In this document: piece after piece, positions 8,943-18,093 of the stretch
Layout: every line of letters starts with the position of its first letter
Numbering within the stretch: the stretch's first letter is position 1
The notes under the pieces: generated by a model
The model's database searches: none
Seen by the model: only the letters and a program-made list of their open reading frames with translations
Told to the model about the DNA's origin: nothing
Position numbers and translations under genes: made by a program
Source of the DNA: Rufibacter radiotolerans
GTDB lineage: Bacteria; Bacteroidota; Bacteroidia; Cytophagales; Hymenobacteraceae
DNA: 64,000 bases
Assembly (NCBI RefSeq): GCF_001078055.1
Contig: NZ_CP010777.1
Coordinates: forward strand, 4,369,001 to 4,433,000
Reading direction: 5' to 3'

Positions 8943-11900
8943 ATGAAAATAATGTTACGGCTAATGTTATTTGTCTTGAGCTTATCCATAGCTCAGGCAG
9001 GTTTTGCCCAAAGCAAGACAATTACCGGGAGGGTGACTTCTTCCGATGACGGCTCAGCCATGCCTGGCGTGAGCGTGGTAGTGAAAGGTACCACCATAGG
9101 TTCTTCCACAGACGGAAACGGTCGTTATTCTATCCAGGCCCCGGTGGGCGGTGTGTTGGTGTACAGTTTCATAGGAACTGTTTCCCAGGAAAAAACCGTG
9201 GGTGACAACAACAATATAGACGTAGTGCTGAGAACAGACTCCAAGGCCCTGGATGAGGTGGTAGTAACCGCCTTGGGTATTCAGGAGGAGAAAAAGTCTC
9301 TTGGTTATGCTATTACTGAGGTAAAGGGTTCTACCGTAGCCCAAACCCAGCGCGAAAACTTTGTGAACGCATTGGCAGGTCGTGTGGCAGGGGTTGAAGT
9401 AAACTCTACTTCTGGTTTACCTGGTTCTTCTACTTCTATTGTGATTAGAGGGCAAAGCTCTTTGAGCGGCAGCAGCCAACCTTTGTTTGTAGTAGACGGG
9501 TTGCCTATCAGCAATGACGTTACCTCCACTGGTACATTTGCAACAGCCGGTGTTTCTGGTAAATCTTTTGAGAACCGGGGTATTGACTTTACCAACCGTG
9601 CGGCAGACATCAACCCAGAAGATATAGAGTCTATTACCGTATTGAAAGGACCAGAAGCCTCTGCTCTTTATGGTATTGAAGCAGCATCTGGTGCTATTGT
9701 GGTTACCACTAAGCGTGGCAAGGCAGGACAAGGCAAAATCAACTATTCCTTCAACTCCAGAATTAGCTCTATCACTAAGTTGCCAGAGCGCCAGAAGGTA
9801 TTCAACAGAGGTGTAAACGGCTATACCTCAGAAGGCGAAGAGACCCTTACCTATTTTGGGGCCCCTTATCCAGAAGGTACTCAATTTTATGATAACGTAA
9901 GCAAGTTCTTCCAGACTGCCTTCCAGCAAAAACACAACCTAACCTTCACCGGTGGTAGTGAGAAAACCACTTACCGTGTATCTGGTGCCTATACTAACTC
10001 AGAGGGGTATATTCCTAATACCGGGCTAGACCAGATAAACCTAAACTCTTCCATTACTACAGACCTCAATAAGTACATCTCTACCGATGTGTCTTTTGAC
10101 TATACCCGGGCTGACAATGACAAGGCCTTTACAGGAGTGAACGGTGCTTTCCTGCACTTGCTGCTGTGGCCTATGGATGATGATGCCAGCGTGTACCTAA
10201 ACCCAGACGGTACCAGAAGAGATTATGCCACATTTGCCAACGGCGTGGAGAACCCCTTCTTTAACGTAAACAAGAACATCCTTAACACCTTAACTGACAG
10301 ATACAGAACCAACGTACAGATGTCTGTTAAGCCAGCTGCCGGTTTAAGGTTTGTCTTACAAGGTGGTGTAGATTATTACACAGAGAAAACGACTATTGTG
10401 CGCCATCCTGAGTCTAACACCGGTAAATCATATGGTGGTCTCTTTGACCAGGTATTATCTACTACCAGAAACCTTACAGTACAGTACTATGGTCAATACA
10501 CCAAGCGTTTCTTTGGTGACAAGTTTGGCATAGACCTGAAGGCAGGTAGCATGGTACGTGATAACAACCGCTTTAGCGCTGCTGCCTCTGGTGAGAGATT
10601 TCAGGCCCCTGGGGTTTACTCCATTAACAACACCCTGCTTACCTCACAAAGAGCTTTCAACAACCTTAACCAGTACCGCAATTTAGGGGTATTTGGTAGC
10701 GTGGGCCTAAGCTATGATGACATTGTGTACCTTACCGTAACTGGCCGTAATGACTGGAGCTCTACTCTTCCTGTAGAAAATAACTCCTTCTTCTACCCTT
10801 CTGCCGCGATGAGCTTTGTCTTCACAGAGTTGACTCCACTTGCCTCTATCAAAAATATCTTGTCTTATGGTAAGCTAAGAGCTTCCATTGCCCAGGTGGG
10901 TAAAGATGCCAGACCATATAGCATCCGTCCGTTTTATGAAAACGCGCTTACTACTGGTGGTGGTTACAGATATGGTTTCACCGGGCCAAGTTTGAACCTA
11001 CGCCCAGAAATGACCACCTCCTATGAGTTTGGTACTGAAATGAAGTTCTTCAATGACCGCTTTGGTATTGACGCTACCTACTTCAGTAAAACTTCTGTTG
11101 ACCAGATTGTGCAGAACCTTCGCCTGAGCTATGCAACGGGCTTCGTGTTAATGACCTTCAACGCTGGTGAGATCAAGAATGAGGGTGTTGAATTACAAAT
11201 GAATGCCACTCCCCTGCAGATGGATAATTTCACCTGGGATGTTTCTGCCAACTATACCAAATTCTGGAATGAGTTAGTGAAACTGCCTGGTGATGTGACA
11301 GAGTTCTACAACTCAGATACCTGGTTGTATGGTAACGTGAGAGCAGGTTCAAGAGTAGGCGGACCTTTGTCTACCTTCACAGGCTATGATTACTTCAGAA
11401 ACAAAAACGGAGAACTTTTGATCAACCCAACTACTGGTTTACCCACCGTAAATACTGCTGAGTGGGTAGTGGTAGGAGACAAAAACCCTGATTTCACTGT
11501 AGGTTTGACCAACACGTTCTCTTACAAGAACATTGGTTTGAACTTCCTGCTTGACTTTAGAGTAGGCGGTGACGTTTACAATGCCACTGAGCATTATATG
11601 GTTACCCGTGGCTTAAGCCCAAGAACACTTAGCCGTGACCAAACCAGAATTGTAGAAGGTGTATTGCAAGACGGTCTGGAGAACACAGACAACCCAACCA
11701 GAAACAATCTCCCTATTGATGTGTCACGTAATTCCTCTTACTGGAGCTCTATCTACAACTTCAATACTTTTATTGAGAAGGACATTAACTGGATGCGCCT
11801 GAGAGACGTGACCTTGAGCTATCGTCTGCCTTCTACCTTATTAAAAAGAGCAGGGTTTGTAAAAGACCTGAGCCTTTCAGTAACTGGTACAGATCTATTC

Positions 11901-12041
11901 ATATTAACTAATTATTCTGGTCTTGACCCAATTGGAGCAGGTACTTCTGCCGCAACTGGTGGTGCAGGTGGTGGTGGAATTGACTACGGTAATTTCCCTA
12001 CGCCAAGAGGATGGAATTTTACTTTAAGAGCAGGATTTTAA
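8943..12041 (+). CDS. SusC/RagA family TonB-linked outer-membrane protein (locus 1)
   Basis: A 1032-residue TonB-dependent transporter. A signal peptide ends at FAQ (residue 23). A carboxypeptidase-regulatory-like domain follows (ITGRVTSSDDGSAMPGVSV), then the Bacteroidota motif DEVVVTALG, the plug domain (GQSSLSGSSQPLFVVDGLP; NPEDIESITVLKGPEASALYG) and a 22-strand-type barrel ending in the aromatic terminus LRAGF. No N-terminal STN domain is present, so it is unlikely to signal to an anti-sigma factor. It forms an operon with a SusD-like lipoprotein (11-bp gap) and a DUF4397 lipoprotein. Together SusC and SusD form a lidded importer for glycans or peptides. The substrate cannot be read from this locus because no hydrolase is linked. 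Confidence 0.92.
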   Translation: MKIMLRLMLFVLSLSIAQAGFAQSKTITGRVTSSDDGSAMPGVSVVVKGTTIGSSTDGNGRYSIQAPVGGVLVYSFIGTVSQEKTVGDNNNIDVVLRTDSKALDEVVVTALGIQEEKKSLGYAITEVKGSTVAQTQRENFVNALAGRVAGVEVNSTSGLPGSSTSIVIRGQSSLSGSSQPLFVVDGLPISNDVTSTGTFATAGVSGKSFENRGIDFTNRAADINPEDIESITVLKGPEASALYGIEAASGAIVVTTKRGKAGQGKINYSFNSRISSITKLPERQKVFNRGVNGYTSEGEETLTYFGAPYPEGTQFYDNVSKFFQTAFQQKHNLTFTGGSEKTTYRVSGAYTNSEGYIPNTGLDQINLNSSITTDLNKYISTDVSFDYTRADNDKAFTGVNGAFLHLLLWPMDDDASVYLNPDGTRRDYATFANGVENPFFNVNKNILNTLTDRYRTNVQMSVKPAAGLRFVLQGGVDYYTEKTTIVRHPESNTGKSYGGLFDQVLSTTRNLTVQYYGQYTKRFFGDKFGIDLKAGSMVRDNNRFSAAASGERFQAPGVYSINNTLLTSQRAFNNLNQYRNLGVFGSVGLSYDDIVYLTVTGRNDWSSTLPVENNSFFYPSAAMSFVFTELTPLASIKNILSYGKLRASIAQVGKDARPYSIRPFYENALTTGGGYRYGFTGPSLNLRPEMTTSYEFGTEMKFFNDRFGIDATYFSKTSVDQIVQNLRLSYATGFVLMTFNAGEIKNEGVELQMNATPLQMDNFTWDVSANYTKFWNELVKLPGDVTEFYNSDTWLYGNVRAGSRVGGPLSTFTGYDYFRNKNGELLINPTTGLPTVNTAEWVVVGDKNPDFTVGLTNTFSYKNIGLNFLLDFRVGGDVYNATEHYMVTRGLSPRTLSRDQTRIVEGVLQDGLENTDNPTRNNLPIDVSRNSSYWSSIYNFNTFIEKDINWMRLRDVTLSYRLPSTLLKRAGFVKDLSLSVTGTDLFILTNYSGLDPIGAGTSAATGGAGGGGIDYGNFPTPRGWNFTLRAGF

Positions 12042-12052
12042 TTTAAGCTACC

Positions 12053-13648
12053 ATGAGAAAAATATTATATGCCACGCTTATAGCAGCCAGTGTGTTTACC
12101 ACCTCTGGCTGTGAGAACTGGTTGGATGTAAATACCAACCCTAATGGCCCTGATCAATTACTTCCCTCAGAGTTGTATTTACCGCAAATCCAGTCTGAAC
12201 TGGTCATAGGTATGCAATGGGATGGTAGATATGCCGGCCAATATACCCAAGGTTGGACTTCTACTGGCGTAGACAATACCTTTGATCTACATGGTCACCC
12301 TGCCTCCTCAGATTCTTATTCCCAACTTTGGCGGGCAGTATACTTTAGTATGGGCTATAACCTATCAGATATGATAGCGAGCGCTGAAAAAGATGGAAAG
12401 TATGATTTTGTAGGAGTAGGTCATATTATGCGCGCCTTAGGGTGGCAGGTATTGACAGATTACCATGGTGAAATCATTGTTTCACAGGCCTTTGACCCAG
12501 CTAAAAGAACCTTTGACTATGACTCGCAGGAGTTTGTGTATGGTGAGATTAAACGCTTACTGGAAGAAGGGATCAAAAACCTGGAGCGCACAGATGGGGT
12601 GCAACCTTCTGGTTTGAGCAAAGGAGACTTGATCTATGCTGGAGATAAGGAAAAGTGGAAGAAGTTTGCGTACGGTTTACTGGCTATTAACGCACACCGT
12701 CTTTCCAACAAAAGCAGCTATGACCCTAACGTAGTGCTTAACTACCTGTCAAAGGCTTTTGGTCCAGACAATACCTTCCCAGATGCCCTGATTACCTTTG
12801 CCGGTACCACCACAGCTGACGCCAACTGGTACGGACCTCTCAGAAACAACCTTGGAACCTTAAGACAGAGCAAGTTTATCCTTAACCTGTTGAATGGAAG
12901 CAATCCTGCCTTAGATACAACGGTACCCGATCCGGTTATTACAGGGGAAACCTTAAATGACCCGCGCATTACTGCCATGATGGCTCCTGCCACTGACGCC
13001 GCTTATAGAGGATTGGAGCCTGGAAAAGGAACTACCTCAGCCGGTGGGGCCGCCCCCAAAACCTTCTGGAATACAACGTCAGGCAATACGGTGGTACCCG
13101 GAAGCTTACCTGTCTACCACTTTGGAAATGACATGAAGCACCCGGTATTAACAGAAGCGCTCCTGAGATTTGTACAGGCAGAAGCCGAGCTTAAAAAAGC
13201 AGGTACTCCTACGCAGGCTGCCTTAGATGCCTACAAGAAAGGCATAGAGTCCCATATGACCTATGCCCGTCAGTTTGCCGCAGACAAGACGGTTTTCGAT
13301 CAGAGAAAAGCCTTATATTTAACAGATCCTGCTGTAGTTCCTGCCGCACCTGCTGGTCTTACCCTTTCTAAAATTCTGCTTCAGAAGTACATTGCTACCT
13401 GGGGCTGGGGCTTTGGTTTCTTAGAGACATGGTCAGATTTGAGAAAGTACCACTACAGTAGCAGTGTCTACACTGGTTTTATGTTACCGGCAACCTTAGA
13501 CATTGTTAACAATGGCAATCCGGCTTACAGAGCCAGACCAAGGTATAACTCAGAGTATATGTGGAACAGAGCAGCCCTTGATAAAATAGGTGGTAATGAC
13601 CCAGCTTACCATACATTTGAAACGTGGTTTAGCAAGCCTGGCCAATAA
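12053..13648 (+). CDS. SusD/RagB family lipoprotein (SusD-like_2 type, locus 1)
   Basis: A 531-residue lipoprotein with lipobox TSGC, Cys at residue 20, followed by ENWLDVNTNPNGPDQ, the usual start of the SusD-like_2 group. Its helical, TPR-like segments include GVGHIMRALGWQVLTDYHGEI and the C-terminal KYIATWGWGFGFLETWSDLR. SusD proteins close the SusC barrel from outside and bind substrate. The gene begins 11 bp after susC and is followed after 11 bp by a DUF4397 lipoprotein gene, so the three are almost certainly cotranscribed. Similarity of this pair to the second locus (15-19.7 kb) suggests paralogy, but the SusD proteins have diverged strongly. Confidence 0.9.
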   Translation: MRKILYATLIAASVFTTSGCENWLDVNTNPNGPDQLLPSELYLPQIQSELVIGMQWDGRYAGQYTQGWTSTGVDNTFDLHGHPASSDSYSQLWRAVYFSMGYNLSDMIASAEKDGKYDFVGVGHIMRALGWQVLTDYHGEIIVSQAFDPAKRTFDYDSQEFVYGEIKRLLEEGIKNLERTDGVQPSGLSKGDLIYAGDKEKWKKFAYGLLAINAHRLSNKSSYDPNVVLNYLSKAFGPDNTFPDALITFAGTTTADANWYGPLRNNLGTLRQSKFILNLLNGSNPALDTTVPDPVITGETLNDPRITAMMAPATDAAYRGLEPGKGTTSAGGAAPKTFWNTTSGNTVVPGSLPVYHFGNDMKHPVLTEALLRFVQAEAELKKAGTPTQAALDAYKKGIESHMTYARQFAADKTVFDQRKALYLTDPAVVPAAPAGLTLSKILLQKYIATWGWGFGFLETWSDLRKYHYSSSVYTGFMLPATLDIVNNGNPAYRARPRYNSEYMWNRAALDKIGGNDPAYHTFETWFSKPGQ

Positions 13649-13659
13649 TCAGAAAAGAC

Positions 13660-14520
13660 ATGAAAAACATACTTCATAGAACATTAGTACTTCTGGCTAC
13701 GGTTTTCATGCTGGGAGCCTGTGAGAAGAATGAACTTCCAGAAATCACAAACCCGTATGATGCAAGCAAAGAAGCAAAGGTGAAATTCTTCTTCCATGTG
13801 GAAGGCGCCCCTGCGGCGGCCTTTTATATGAATGATACAAAAGTAACGGCTATTGCCCCGTTAACCAGTGGTTCTACCGCAGGCCAGCCCCGTGGACAAG
13901 TGTTTGGCACCATCTATCCTAACAACAACTACGCAGAGATACCAGCTGGTAAATTCAATATGCGGGTTGTTGATGTAGGGGCCTCAGCAACCTCCGGTAA
14001 GTTAGTAGACTTGGTAACTAAGGAGGTGACTTTAGAGCCAAATACCTACTATTCAGCCTACTTTGTAGGCGTTCCGGCAACGGGTACAACAGCCGCCACC
14101 TATGAAATTCATGTAGCTAAGGACAACCAGCCACCTTTAGATTATGACAAAGTGTGGTGGAGATTTGTGCATACCATGGCAGGCACTCCGGCAGGTTTCA
14201 AGGTAGATGCCTACGCGGTAAAAGCCAAGATAGCAGCCACTGCCACCAAGCCTGAAGTTCCTGCGGTCATCATTCCCCTGGGCATGAACCTGGAATTTAA
14301 ACAGCAAGGTGACTATGTACAACTGCCGGCAGTAGGTACCTGGGTTTTCAAAGTTTTCCAATCTGGTACTACGTACAATCCAGAAACCAGCACGCCATTT
14401 ATTTCTCATTCCCTGGGAATAACCAGTTCTTTATATGGACGGGTGTACACCACGCAAATAAGAGGTACTTATAGTGCTACTGTTAAAACCGGTAAGATTG
14501 ACTACTGGAGAGAAAGGTAA
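13660..14520 (+). CDS. DUF4397 domain lipoprotein
   Basis: A 286-residue lipoprotein with lipobox LGAC, Cys at residue 21. The body is beta-rich, with segments such as KVKFFFHVEGAPAAAFYMND and FNMRVVDVGASATSGKLVDL that resemble DUF4397, a tandem Ig-like domain of secreted proteins. It is the third gene of the SusC/SusD operon (11-bp gap), so it is probably a surface-exposed accessory of the first uptake complex, perhaps an additional ligand-binding lipoprotein comparable in position to SusE/SusF. That role is inferred from position only. Two terminators follow the stop codon. Confidence 0.72.
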   Translation: MKNILHRTLVLLATVFMLGACEKNELPEITNPYDASKEAKVKFFFHVEGAPAAAFYMNDTKVTAIAPLTSGSTAGQPRGQVFGTIYPNNNYAEIPAGKFNMRVVDVGASATSGKLVDLVTKEVTLEPNTYYSAYFVGVPATGTTAATYEIHVAKDNQPPLDYDKVWWRFVHTMAGTPAGFKVDAYAVKAKIAATATKPEVPAVIIPLGMNLEFKQQGDYVQLPAVGTWVFKVFQSGTTYNPETSTPFISHSLGITSSLYGRVYTTQIRGTYSATVKTGKIDYWRER

Positions 14521-14534
14521 GATCCCTCCGCTTT

Positions 14535-14571
14535 AAGAAAAGGAGCTTCTTTAGGAAGCTCCTTTTCTTTT
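14535..14571 (+). terminator. Intrinsic terminator 1 after SusC/D operon 1
   Basis: Stem AAGAAAAGGAGCTTC paired with GAAGCTCCTTTTCTT around TTTAG; the right arm is T-rich. Confidence 0.88.
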
Positions 14572-14580
14572 ACCCTTCAA

Positions 14581-14624
14581 AACAGAAAGGCCCTTCTGCA
14601 GATGCAGAAGGGCCTTTCTGTTTT
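14581..14624 (+). terminator. Terminator-like hairpin, copy A of a duplicated module
   Basis: ACAGAAAGGCCCTTCTGCA and its reverse complement meet around GA and run into GTTTTG. The same sequence recurs at 20463-20506. Confidence 0.85.
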
Positions 14625-14658
14625 GAGGCCGTTTTGGCCAAAACAGGCCGGAAACGGA
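14619..14658. repeat. GTTTT palindrome copy 4
   Basis: CTGTTTTGAGGCCGTTTTGG and CCAAAACAGGCCGGAAACGG, overlapping the end of the preceding hairpin. The following stretch to 15031 contains no gene and probably holds the promoter of the second SusC gene. Confidence 0.8.
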
Positions 14659-15031
14659 AGATAGCACCTTTTCAGGTGGCTCTTTTTAAATTGCAAGATT
14701 CACGTTTTCCAAGCGCTTGAATAATAACCAGTTTAATAATAGTTATCATTAAAGAAAGGAAGTGTCAAGGAGGAGAAAGATAGTGAAAGGAATGCTTGTT
14801 TCTGAAAATTCAAAACCTAAACTTAAAGCGGGTATTACTTACAGCCACTTAGCTTAAAGAGCGGTTCTACCGCAAACATTTTAAAAGGCTATTTAAACCT
14901 AAAGTAACGCACAGATTGTAATGCTCCTCTTCCACCCCAAACAAGACGCCTATGATTAAAATGTAAAACCCAATGTCTTTTCCCTAACTCACAACTACTA
15001 ACAAACCTTATGAATTGCTAATCTCTTTTCT
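14659..15031. other. Intergenic region upstream of the second SusC gene
   Basis: About 370 bp without any credible reading frame. It is AT-rich compared with the genes and presumably contains the promoter and 5' leader of the second SusC/D operon. I could not find a clean TTTG-N19-TAnnTTTG match. Confidence 0.5.
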
Positions 15032-18000
15032 ATGAAAGAAATAATACGTTTAACCTTGTTTGTCTTGAGCTTATTGGTAGCTCAGGCCGGTTTTGCCCAG
15101 AGCAGAACAATTACCGGAAGGGTGACCTCCGCAGATGACGGTTCCGGGATGCCAGGCGTCAGCGTGGTGGTGAAAGGTACCACGGTGGGTGCCTCTACAA
15201 ATGGTGAGGGAAACTATTCAATTGAGGCGGCACCCGGAAATGTATTGGTGTACACCTTTATTGGAATGGTGCCCCAGGAGCGTACCGTAGGCACCAGTAA
15301 CACCATCAACGTGGTGCTTAGGTCAGATGCCAAGGCCTTAGATGAGGTGGTAGTTACTGCGTTTGGCGTAGAGCAAGAAAAAAGGGCCTTGGGTTTTTCT
15401 GTGCAGGAAGTGCAGGCGAAGGAAATCACAGAGTCCCAGCAGGCCAACATAGTGAACGCGTTACAGGGGAAAGTGGCAGGGGTGCAAATCACCAATTCAG
15501 GGGGTGCGCCCGGGGCTTCGGCCATCATGCTCATTAGGGGAGGGACTTCCCTAAGCGGAAACAACCAGCCGCTGTATGTGGTGGATGGGGTGCCCATTGA
15601 CAATAGCACGCCCGTTACCCAGGGCGGACTTAATGCCGGTACAGCGCCAGCTTCCAACCGGGCCATAGATATTAACCCAGAAGACATAGAAAGCCTGACG
15701 GTATTGAAAGGGCCCGCGGCGGCGGCCTTATATGGTTTACGGGCAGCCTCCGGGGTGGTGGTCATCACTACCAAGAAAGGGTCTGCCGGGGCCACTAAAA
15801 TATCTTACTCCAACAGCTTCTCCTTTGACAAAGTGAACAGGCTGCCAGAACTGCAGTCTACCTATAAACAAGGGGAACAGGGCCTGTTTGATGCCACCTC
15901 AAATGACTCCTGGGGACCTCGGTTTGAGCCTAATGAGACGGTGTATGATAACGTGGAAAGCATCTTCAAAAGAGCCTTCACCCAAAAGCATGACCTGACC
16001 ATAAACGGGGGGAATGATAAAACTACTTTCTATGGCTCAGCCTCGCATTATGACCAGGGAGGGATTGTGGATAACACAAGCCTGGAGAGAAACACTTTCC
16101 GGCTGACAGCCGAAACGAAAGCGGGCGAGAAACTACGGGTGGGAGGTACTGCTAACTACATTAAGACCGGCCGGGAGTACGTTTCCCAGGGAAGTTCCAA
16201 CGGGGTGATGGGCGCCGTCTATTGGCCCCGCAATGATGACATGAGCAACTACCTTAACCCAAACGGCAGCCAGCGCACCTTTCCGGGTATGGATAACCCA
16301 CACTGGGGAGTGCAGAACAAACCCATCACCAGTGATGTGGATCGGGTGATGGCGGTGGGCCATGTCATGTATGATCCTTTTGAGTTCTTAAATATCACTT
16401 ACCGGCTGGGAACAGACTATTATACAGACAACTTTAAGAGTGTAAGAATGCCCGGTACCACCATTGTAGGAGAGGAGAAAGGCGCGCTGTCACAGTCCAC
16501 CACTAACAGCCAGATCACTACCTCTACCCTGTTGGTGACAGGTAAGAAGTCTTTTGGGGAATCCTTCAATACCAGCTTAACCCTGGGCCATAACACAGAG
16601 GATTCCTACAGACAGACCACCAACTGGTACGGCAGGAATTTCATTGACCCTGGCTTTGCGGGTATCAACAACGTGGTGCAAACAGACCGCACCATCTCCC
16701 AGTCCATTGCCAAACGCAGAATCATTGGGGTGTTCGCAGACTTGAACCTTGACTGGAAAGGAATCGCCTTCCTTAACTTCAGGGGCCGCAATGACTGGTC
16801 TTCCACCTTGCCGGTCAATGCCAGGTCATTCTTTTACCCGGCGGTAAGTACTTCCATTGTAGTCACAGACCTGTTAGAAGAGCTGGGGATTACGTCTGGC
16901 GAGGGCATTGTATCCTTTGGTAAGTTAAGGGCCTCCTGGGCCAGGGTAGGGAAAGACGCGCCTCCGCACGTGCTGGCCACCACGCTGGCCACGGCCACCA
17001 ACACCTTCACCATTGCCCCCCGGGGATTTATCTCCAACGCCAACGATTACTACGGTAACCCGGCCCTCAAGCCAGAGTTCACCAACTCCATTGAGTTTGG
17101 GGCCGATGTGCGTTTTCTGCGTAACCGCCTTGGCTTAGACTTCACCTACTACAAGACCAGCACCGATGAGCAGATCTTAGGTACCCGCACCCCACCTTCT
17201 TCGGGAGCATTCCTGGCCTATCTAAACGGTGGACAGATTGACAATGAGGGCGTGGAGTTTATGCTGAATACCCAGCCGGTCACCCGTGATAATTTTTCCT
17301 GGGCCTTAGACTTCAACTTCGCTAAAAATACGGCTACGGTAAAAGATCTGCCAGGTACCCTGGACAGGGTAGAACTGTCAGATGCCTGGGCGGCTAACAA
17401 CGTGGCACAGGGGGCGGCTTTCCTGAACGGTTCACTGTTTGGAATAAACGGCAACGTTTGGAAGCGCAACGCGCAGGGCCAGCTCTTGTTAGACCCCAAC
17501 GGGTATCCGCAGGTGCAGTCCTTGCTGCAGTCTATTGGTGACCGTAATCCAGACTGGACCGGCGGTATTACCAACACCCTCACCTATAAAACCTTGTCCC
17601 TTTCCTTTATGTGGGATGTGCGCATTGGCGGTGATATCTATAATGCCACAGAAAACGTGCTGGTTCGCTCAGGCTTGAGTACCAAGACCCTTGCCAGAGG
17701 GGAGACCAGAGTGTTTGAGGGGATTATTGAGTCAACGGGCCAGCCTAACACCAAGCCAGTGGTCCTTAACCAAAACTATTACCAGACGATCTACCCGTTC
17801 CAGGGATATGATTTCGTGGAGGACGGCAGTTGGACCCGTTTGCGCTACATTACCCTTACCTATAGCCTGCCCAAATCGTTTATAGAAAAGACGCCTATCA
17901 AAGGCCTGCAGGTGTTTGGAACGGGCCGTAACCTTATTCTGATCACAGATTATTCCGGCGTAGACCCAGAGGTTTCTGGTAGTGGTGCAGGGGTAGGCGG

Positions 18001-18079
18001 TTCTGGCTCCTTCGGGTTTGACAACCTGGGCGTTCCGGCTACCAAAGGGTTTGACATTGGATTGAAATTAACGCTTTAA
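15032..18079 (+). CDS. SusC/RagA family TonB-linked outer-membrane protein (locus 2)
   Basis: A 1015-residue paralogue of the SusC protein at 8.9 kb. The signal peptide and first domain are nearly the same (LFVLSL..AQAGFAQS; ITGRVTSADDGSGMPGVSV), but the barrel differs. Visible blocks are the carboxypeptidase-regulatory-like domain (residues 25-100), DEVVVTAFG, the plug (GGTSLSGNNQPLYVVDGVP; NPEDIESLTVLKGPAAAALYG) and a barrel with RGRNDWSSTLP. It has no STN domain. A SusD-like gene starts 14 bp after it. The shared N-terminus and divergent barrel fit duplication followed by change of substrate. No enzyme in the operon identifies the substrate. Confidence 0.92.
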   Translation: MKEIIRLTLFVLSLLVAQAGFAQSRTITGRVTSADDGSGMPGVSVVVKGTTVGASTNGEGNYSIEAAPGNVLVYTFIGMVPQERTVGTSNTINVVLRSDAKALDEVVVTAFGVEQEKRALGFSVQEVQAKEITESQQANIVNALQGKVAGVQITNSGGAPGASAIMLIRGGTSLSGNNQPLYVVDGVPIDNSTPVTQGGLNAGTAPASNRAIDINPEDIESLTVLKGPAAAALYGLRAASGVVVITTKKGSAGATKISYSNSFSFDKVNRLPELQSTYKQGEQGLFDATSNDSWGPRFEPNETVYDNVESIFKRAFTQKHDLTINGGNDKTTFYGSASHYDQGGIVDNTSLERNTFRLTAETKAGEKLRVGGTANYIKTGREYVSQGSSNGVMGAVYWPRNDDMSNYLNPNGSQRTFPGMDNPHWGVQNKPITSDVDRVMAVGHVMYDPFEFLNITYRLGTDYYTDNFKSVRMPGTTIVGEEKGALSQSTTNSQITTSTLLVTGKKSFGESFNTSLTLGHNTEDSYRQTTNWYGRNFIDPGFAGINNVVQTDRTISQSIAKRRIIGVFADLNLDWKGIAFLNFRGRNDWSSTLPVNARSFFYPAVSTSIVVTDLLEELGITSGEGIVSFGKLRASWARVGKDAPPHVLATTLATATNTFTIAPRGFISNANDYYGNPALKPEFTNSIEFGADVRFLRNRLGLDFTYYKTSTDEQILGTRTPPSSGAFLAYLNGGQIDNEGVEFMLNTQPVTRDNFSWALDFNFAKNTATVKDLPGTLDRVELSDAWAANNVAQGAAFLNGSLFGINGNVWKRNAQGQLLLDPNGYPQVQSLLQSIGDRNPDWTGGITNTLTYKTLSLSFMWDVRIGGDIYNATENVLVRSGLSTKTLARGETRVFEGIIESTGQPNTKPVVLNQNYYQTIYPFQGYDFVEDGSWTRLRYITLTYSLPKSFIEKTPIKGLQVFGTGRNLILITDYSGVDPEVSGSGAGVGGSGSFGFDNLGVPATKGFDIGLKLTL

Positions 18080-18093
18080 CGTGTGCCTGAATC